Source: JAZKFT01 sp043760535 (GTDB taxonomy: Bacteria; Bacteroidota; Bacteroidia; Chitinophagales; Chitinophagaceae). Taken from it: DNA of 46,528 bases. The stretch covers positions 1-46,528 of the forward strand of contig JAYUOV010000080.1 in assembly GCA_043760535.1 (NCBI GenBank), in the 5' to 3' direction. A model generated the notes under the pieces. That model saw only the letters and a program-made list of their open reading frames with translations. It was not told the origin of the DNA and ran no database searches. Below, piece by piece: positions 42,196-46,528 of the stretch (positions are counted from its first letter, which is position 1; each line of letters opens with the position of its first letter). The translations under genes and the position numbers were made by a program.

Positions 42196-43500
42196 TCAGC
42201 CCAAAGCCGACTTGTAAACTTCCAGCACCCGCTTCCTCGCTTCTTCGTGAACTACTATTGGCCTGGGGTATTTAAACCCTTCAAACTCTGGCACCCAGTG
42301 GCGGATGTATTTAAATTGACCATCGAACTTTTGGGTTTGTAACGTAGGATTAAAAATTCTAAAGTAAGGTGCGGCATCGCAACCACTGCTTGCTGCCCAT
42401 TGCCAGCCACCGTTATTGGCAGCTAGGTCAAAGTCTAAAAGTTTCTGGGCAAAATAAGCTTCGCCCCAATGCCAGTCTATAAGTAAATGCTTGATTAAAA
42501 AACTGGCGGTAATCATCCGTACACGGTTGTGCATAAAGCCGGTAGCATTTAACTCTCTCATGCCGGCATCTACTATTGGGTAGCCGGTTCTGCCTTCGCA
42601 CCATGCAGCAAATTCTGTTTCATTGTTACGCCATTGTATTTTTTCGTAGTTCGGCTTAAAAGCCTTACCCATGCCCACTCTGGGAAAATGCCAGAGTATC
42701 ATGTGGTAAAAATCCCGCCAAATTAATTCGTTTAAAAACCCTTCGCTTAACTGCCTGGATTGGCTTGCCAGCTGACGAATACTGATAGTGCCAAAACGTA
42801 AATGAACACCAAGCCTCGATGTGCCATTGATGGAAGGAATATCTCTCTGCTCCTTGTAGTTTTTTATAATTTCCTCACGGATATTCTTTGAAGGAAATGT
42901 TTGGCCACTAGCATGAAAACCCATGTGGCTGAGTGATGGAATTGGTTTGGGTGATTGCTTGTGAAAATTTTCTAAATACTTTTCTGTTGGGTACGGTTTT
43001 AGATGAGTATCGTTTAGTGCTGCCTTCCATTTGCGGCTGTAGGGCGTAAATACAGTGTAAGGTTTACCATCATCTTTCAGCACTTCATCCTTTTCTAAAA
43101 TAACCTGGTCTTTGTAGGTATGTAAAGTGGCTCCATCAGCGTTTAGTTGTGTAGTAATTTGCTGATCCCTTTCTTTGGCGTAAGGCTCGTAATCGTGGTT
43201 TGTAAAAACTTTTTCGATGTTATATGTAGCTGTAAGCTGCTTAAATATTTCGTTTGGGAAACCATAATACACCTCAAGGCTGCTACCCACCTTTTGCAGT
43301 TGCTCCTGCATTTCCTGCAAGGCATTGTAAATAAATTCTACCCTGCGGTCTTGTTTATCTTCTAGCCGGTCTAAAATATTTTTATCGAAAATAAAAATAG
43401 GTACAACTGGATTTCCACTTTTTAAAGCATGATATAATGCTGCATTGTCATGGAGGCGAAGGTCTCTCCTGAACCACATAATATTCACATGTTTACCCAT
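42196..43500 (-). CDS. phr: Deoxyribodipyrimidine photolyase
   Basis: A 434-residue class I photolyase/cryptochrome. The N-terminal DNA_photolyase domain starts VNIMWFRRDLRLHDNAALYH and has VYYGFPNEIFKQL. The C-terminal FAD domain has TSRLGVHLRFGTISIRQL, ELIWRDFYHMILWHFPRV, GYPIVDAGMRELNATGFMHN, RMITASFLIKHLLIDWHWGE and NNGGWQWAASSGCDAAPYFR, which is the FAD/CPD contact region. It repairs cyclobutane pyrimidine dimers with blue light. The length fits the family. It is transcribed toward the terminator at 42102 and lies beside a class IV aminotransferase gene, 57 bp away. Confidence 0.92.
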   Translation of the reverse strand: MGKHVNIMWFRRDLRLHDNAALYHALKSGNPVVPIFIFDKNILDRLEDKQDRRVEFIYNALQEMQEQLQKVGSSLEVYYGFPNEIFKQLTATYNIEKVFTNHDYEPYAKERDQQITTQLNADGATLHTYKDQVILEKDEVLKDDGKPYTVFTPYSRKWKAALNDTHLKPYPTEKYLENFHKQSPKPIPSLSHMGFHASGQTFPSKNIREEIIKNYKEQRDIPSINGTSRLGVHLRFGTISIRQLASQSRQLSEGFLNELIWRDFYHMILWHFPRVGMGKAFKPNYEKIQWRNNETEFAAWCEGRTGYPIVDAGMRELNATGFMHNRVRMITASFLIKHLLIDWHWGEAYFAQKLLDFDLAANNGGWQWAASSGCDAAPYFRIFNPTLQTQKFDGQFKYIRHWVPEFEGFKYPRPIVVHEEARKRVLEVYKSALG

Positions 43501-43557
43501 AAACGATTACTGATTTTAAAAAGATGAAACAAACCGAAAGCTGCAATGTTCACGATT

Positions 43558-44400
43558 TCACCAAAGACATTTAATCAACTCTTTATGGATTGTGAATACA
43601 TGTTTGCTCTGAAAACTAGTATCGCCATGTTGTTTTACCCACTTCATTCCATAAATGGCATTGGTGAGAAAACATTCATCGGCCTGCTGTAAATCTTCGG
43701 GTAAAATGGATTGCTCCATTACACTGTAACCCAATGCTGGCAGGTGCTGCAGCAGGTATCGCCTTATCGTTCCATTTACCGGAGCATCGCTTAGCGGTGG
43801 GGTTGTTATTGTTTTATTGGTGATGATAAACAAGTTGGCAATGGTGGCATCGGCAAAAGTTTCTTTGTGGTTAAGCACAAGGGCATCGTTCCAATGCTGC
43901 TGTTTGCTGTGCATGGCAGCCATGGCATAAAGCAGAAAATTATTGCTTTTTATATTGGCCAATGTATCGGCTGCTTTAAAGCCATTTGGGTAAGTACCAA
44001 TCACCAGCCCGTTTTCGTTCAGGTTATTATTTTCGGGATTAAGTACCCAACTCTGTATAAGATAATTGGGATGATGATTTTCGGGATCGTACAGGCCGCC
44101 ATTTCCACGAAAAATGGTAAGCCGCACCCTTGCCAGTTTCGGGTGCTGGTTTTTTTCTACCAGTTCAGTTATGGATTGAAGGATAAAAGCAGGGGTAAAA
44201 AAAGAAGGGGATTCGAATTGGAGTAGTTGCAACGTTGCAAATAACCTGTCAATATGAAACTCAGCTAAACTAATTTTTCCGTTTACTATTTTGATGGTTT
44301 CGAAGCAGCCATCACCATAACGGAAGGAGCGGTTGTTAACCGATACCAATGCGTTCTTTTCGTTGAGTATTTTTCCGTTGAGATTTATAAAGGTGTTCAT
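43558..44400 (-). CDS. Aminotransferase class IV (PabC/BCAT-like, PLP fold type IV)
   Basis: A 280-residue PLP enzyme. MNTFINLNGKILNEKNALVS and FRYGDGCFETIKIVNG give the N-terminal phosphate-side motif. LANIKSNNFLLYAMAA holds the catalytic Lys. ADATIANLFIITNKTITTPP, then PVNGTIRRYLLQH, is the cofactor-binding end. Family members include branched-chain aminotransferase, D-amino-acid aminotransferase and 4-amino-4-deoxychorismate lyase (PabC). Its size and DGCFETIKI favour PabC, the p-aminobenzoate branch of folate synthesis, but I cannot exclude a transaminase. No pabA or pabB is in the window. Confidence 0.75.
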   Translation of the reverse strand: MNTFINLNGKILNEKNALVSVNNRSFRYGDGCFETIKIVNGKISLAEFHIDRLFATLQLLQFESPSFFTPAFILQSITELVEKNQHPKLARVRLTIFRGNGGLYDPENHHPNYLIQSWVLNPENNNLNENGLVIGTYPNGFKAADTLANIKSNNFLLYAMAAMHSKQQHWNDALVLNHKETFADATIANLFIITNKTITTPPLSDAPVNGTIRRYLLQHLPALGYSVMEQSILPEDLQQADECFLTNAIYGMKWVKQHGDTSFQSKHVFTIHKELIKCLW

Positions 44401-44464
44401 GAATTATATAACCAGTTGATAGGTAGAAGGTTTTAAAAATGGAGAATGGATAATCCTTAAAAGA

Positions 44465-44608
44465 TTACGTGATTGCGAAGCCGGTTCTTGCCGGCTGTGG
44501 TAATCCCCAGGAGTTTGAAAGGACTGGTCGCTTTAAATGAATACGTACATAACAAATGGTGGGAGATTGCTTCGTCGGGGCAAGAACCCCTTCTCGCAAT
44601 GACCGTAA
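44465..44608. repeat. Imperfect inverted repeat of the GATTGCTTCGTC/CGCAATGAC type
   Basis: The left arm (44465-44508: GTGATTGCGAAGCCGGTTCT, CCGGCTGTGGTAATCCCC) pairs with the right arm (44561-44608: GGGAGATTGCTTCGTCGGGG, CTCGCAATGACC). Each arm has its own hairpin (CCGG/CCGG and GGGG/CCCC). It is a small palindromic interspersed element of a type I know as common in Bacteroidota genomes. It fills most of the 313 bp gap between the aminotransferase and CoA-transferase genes; I see no gene there. Confidence 0.65.
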
Positions 44609-44713
44609 TTTTTTAAACTTTGCGAATATGAAAAGATGCCATGAGCACTACAAAACAACGGAGCGTCGCCAATGTCGCCTAATAGAATTGGTATAGCTGG
44701 GTCCATAAAACAA

Positions 44714-45367
44714 CTACAACACCATTTCTACAATTTCACCCTCCACCACCAAACGCCCTTCAGTCTTAGCTTTCACCTCCTCCACCGTAACACCTGGAGC
44801 CAGTTCTTTTAGTTCAAAGCCACGTTCAGTTATGTCGAAAAGGCCTAGTTCGGTTACTACTTTTTTTACACAGCCCACGCCGGTTATGGGGAGGCTGCAT
44901 TGTTTCAGCAGTTTGCTTTCACCGGCCTTGTTTACATGCTGCATAGCCACGATGATATTTTTTGCACTAGCCACAAGATCCATAGCTCCGCCCATACCCT
45001 TCACCATTTTGCCGGGAATTTTCCAGTTGGCTATATCTCCATTATCGGCCACTTCCATGGCGCCTAGTACGGTAAGCTGCACTTTGCCTGCACGTATCAT
45101 TCCAAAACTCATAGCACTGTCGAAAATAGAAGAGCCAGGCAAGGTGGTGACTGTTTGCTTGCCTGCATTAATCAGGTCGGCATCCTCCTCTCCTGCTAAC
45201 GGAAAAGGCCCCATGCCTAACAGGCCGTTTTCGCTTTGCAACACCACATTAATTCCTTCGGGGATATAGTTGGCCACTAACGTAGGTATGCCTATGCCAA
45301 GGTTTACATAGTACCCATCTTTCAGTTCTTGTGCAATGCGTTTGGCTATTTGGTTTTTATCGAGCAT
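44714..45367 (-). CDS. scoB: 3-oxoacid CoA-transferase subunit B
   Basis: A 217-residue beta subunit. It starts MLDKNQIAKRIAQELKDGYY. The catalytic Glu is in VVLQSENGLLGMGP. It also has NLGIGIPTLVANYIPEG, ADLINAGKQTVT, KVQLTVLGAMEVADNGDIAN and MVKGMGGAMDLVA, the family pattern of ScoB/AtoA. The enzyme moves CoA from succinyl-CoA to acetoacetate or a related acid at the ketone-body/branched-chain catabolic step. It follows scoA in the same direction after a 112 bp spacer with an inverted repeat. Confidence 0.92.
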   Translation of the reverse strand: MLDKNQIAKRIAQELKDGYYVNLGIGIPTLVANYIPEGINVVLQSENGLLGMGPFPLAGEEDADLINAGKQTVTTLPGSSIFDSAMSFGMIRAGKVQLTVLGAMEVADNGDIANWKIPGKMVKGMGGAMDLVASAKNIIVAMQHVNKAGESKLLKQCSLPITGVGCVKKVVTELGLFDITERGFELKELAPGVTVEEVKAKTEGRLVVEGEIVEMVL

Positions 45368-45419
45368 AAAATATTAATGGGCAAATGAGGAAATATGCAA
45401 ATGTAAAAATGGAGTAAAG

Positions 45420-45466
45420 GGGTAAATAGAAAACGGTATTAAAAAAATGAATTTGTCTATTTACCC
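45420..45466. repeat. Inverted repeat in the scoA-scoB spacer
   Basis: GGGTAAATAGA and TCTATTTACCC (45420-45430 and 45456-45466) are a perfect 11 bp inverted repeat around 25 bases. The surrounding spacer is made of GGGCAAATG/GGGTAAAT-like and CATTTG/CTATTGG-like units. The stem could attenuate transcription or stabilise the message between the subunits. Confidence 0.5.
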
Positions 45467-45479
45467 ATTTGTCTATTGG

Positions 45480-46187
45480 CTAATTGGTTCTTACCGTCCG
45501 CTGTTCTATCCGCTTCTCATAATTACTGCCCTTAAAAATTCGATGAACATAAATGCCCGGGGTGTGTATAAAATTAGGATCTAGTTCGCCGGGCTGCACC
45601 AGCTCTTCCACTTCGGCAATGGTAATTTTTCCGGCCATGGCCATGAGAGGATTAAAATTCCGGGCTGTGTCTTTGTATATAAGATTACCCATGATATCGC
45701 CTTTCCATGCTTTTACAATCGCAAAGTCAGGTTCAAAAGCATACTCCATCAGGTATTCTTTTTCTTCTCCATTAAACATAAAACGCCGGGTTTCTTTGCC
45801 AATAGCTACTTCGGTGCCCACACCGGCTGGTGTAAATATTGCTGGCATTCCATAGCCTGCTGCCATGCATCGGGTGGCCAATGTACCTTGGGGTATCAGT
45901 TCCACTTCCAATTCGCCGCTTAATAGCTGCCGTTCAAATTCAGCATTTTCGCCAACATAAGACGAAATCATTTTTTTTACCTGCTTCTGTTGCAGCAGCA
46001 GGCCAATGCCAAAATCATCTACACCCGCATTATTGCTGATGCAGGTTAGCTGCTGCACCTTTTTTTTAACCAATGCAGCTATACAATTTTCGGGGATGCC
46101 GCAAAGGCCAAAGCCACCAAGCATTACTACAGCTCCATTGTGTATATCTATTACAGCTTCATCTGCATTGGTTACCACTTTATTCAT
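45480..46187 (-). CDS. scoA: 3-oxoacid CoA-transferase subunit A
   Basis: A 235-residue alpha subunit. GAVVMLGGFGLCGIPENCIA is the CoA-binding GGFGLCGIPE signature near the N-terminus, followed by LTCISNNAGVDDFGIG, VEVELIPQGTLATRCMAAGY and AIFTPAGVGTEVAIGKETR. It pairs with the beta subunit just downstream to form the heteromeric enzyme. The DUF4296 gene ends 14 bp upstream, so the three may share a transcript. Length is normal and no lesion is visible. Confidence 0.92.
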   Translation of the reverse strand: MNKVVTNADEAVIDIHNGAVVMLGGFGLCGIPENCIAALVKKKVQQLTCISNNAGVDDFGIGLLLQQKQVKKMISSYVGENAEFERQLLSGELEVELIPQGTLATRCMAAGYGMPAIFTPAGVGTEVAIGKETRRFMFNGEEKEYLMEYAFEPDFAIVKAWKGDIMGNLIYKDTARNFNPLMAMAGKITIAEVEELVQPGELDPNFIHTPGIYVHRIFKGSNYEKRIEQRTVRTN

Positions 46188-46201
46188 AGGTGTTTTATCG
46201 T

Positions 46202-46528
46202 TTAGTTTTTAATTTCAGTATCATTTATTATAGGCTGCACAGGCAAAGTAAGAATGGGTTTTTTAAAATTTGCTTCCCTCATTGTATTGCCATAAAGCTG
46301 CAGAGAATCCAATAGCACTTTCTCCATAACAGGATTATGGCGGTAATAATTATAACTATGTTCAAAATCTATGTTTGAAATTTTATGCTTTGCAAAAACC
46401 TTACTGTATAGTTTAAGTGTTTCTTGTTTCAGGTTCTTTGTAGTGTCTTTAGCCAAAGATAGTTCCGCAAATGCATCTGCCTGCATTACATCCCACATTA
46501 CCTCCTTCATGGTATTTACTGGCATTAC
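46202..46528 (-). CDS. DUF4296-type protein (cut by right edge)
   Basis: The visible 107 residues begin near MPVNTMKEVMWDVMQADAFA and remain open to the window edge upstream, so this is a C-terminal piece. MKEVMWDVMQADAFA followed by LKLYSKVFAKHKISNIDFEH and YYRHNPVMEKVLLDSLQLYG matches the DUF4296 pattern of Bacteroidota lipoproteins of unknown function. The lipobox N-terminus would lie outside the window. It ends 14 bp before scoA. Confidence 0.65.
   Translation of the reverse strand, partial: VMPVNTMKEVMWDVMQADAFAELSLAKDTTKNLKQETLKLYSKVFAKHKISNIDFEHSYNYYRHNPVMEKVLLDSLQLYGNTMREANFKKPILTLPVQPIINDTEIKN

Overview
The window reads as chromosomal DNA of a member of the Bacteroidota, most likely a Chitinophagaceae-type organism. 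The evidence is a SusC/SusD outer-membrane pair, DUF4397 and fasciclin lipoproteins, an OmpA protein fused to a Bacteroidota-type beta-barrel, a futalosine-pathway menaquinone gene, a Bacteroidota-type RAYT transposase and AT-rich intergenic DNA with few clear Shine-Dalgarno sites. The genus call is inference from gene content only.

Positions 1-18000 are a surface-glycan locus. A minus-strand block (1-8693) carries four GT4-type glycosyltransferases (one cut by the window edge), an asparagine-synthetase-like protein without a glutaminase cysteine, an O-antigen polymerase/ligase-type membrane protein, a serine-acetyltransferase-like hexapeptide enzyme and a SAM methyltransferase. A plus-strand block (8850-12911) carries a CDP-glycerol-transferase-like protein, a full-length AsnB amidotransferase and a GT2 transferase. 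After about 1 kb of decayed coding sequence comes a minus-strand operon for a nonulosonic (sialic-type) acid: NeuB synthase, NeuC-type hydrolysing epimerase, NeuA-type CMP transferase and an extra 2-hydroxyacid dehydrogenase coupled by an ATGA overlap. Together these would make and assemble an acidic, possibly amidated and acetylated, glycan.

Positions 18059-23400 hold two envelope proteins, one an 816-residue protein ending in a plug-like domain, and then a repeat-rich segment. That segment has an Imm49-like orphan gene and a RAYT transposase gene bracketed by 46-47 bp imperfect inverted hairpin repeats. The 39 bp start/leader region of the 816-residue gene recurs, with 3 mismatches, on the far side of this segment, which suggests the segment split or duplicated that gene's 5' region.

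Positions 23428-31015 are a SusC-SusD-DUF4397-fasciclin operon ending in a clear intrinsic terminator, with a DeoR/GlpR-type regulator upstream on the same strand. No glycoside hydrolase accompanies it. Next come a TlpA-like thioredoxin and, divergently, purK. A region at 33.9-39.6 kb holds mqnD with a TTG start, an IS630 transposase relic, an OmpA-family gene and a decayed second copy of mqnD (lost start codon, one nonsense codon, two frameshifts). An outer-membrane protein and a second DUF4397 lipoprotein follow.

Positions 42196-46528 are minus-strand housekeeping genes: photolyase, a class IV aminotransferase, both subunits of a 3-oxoacid CoA-transferase and a DUF4296 gene cut by the right edge. 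Several short G-rich or palindromic intergenic repeats recur in the window. One lies in frame inside mqnD and in its pseudogene copy. I saw no tRNA, rRNA or CRISPR.
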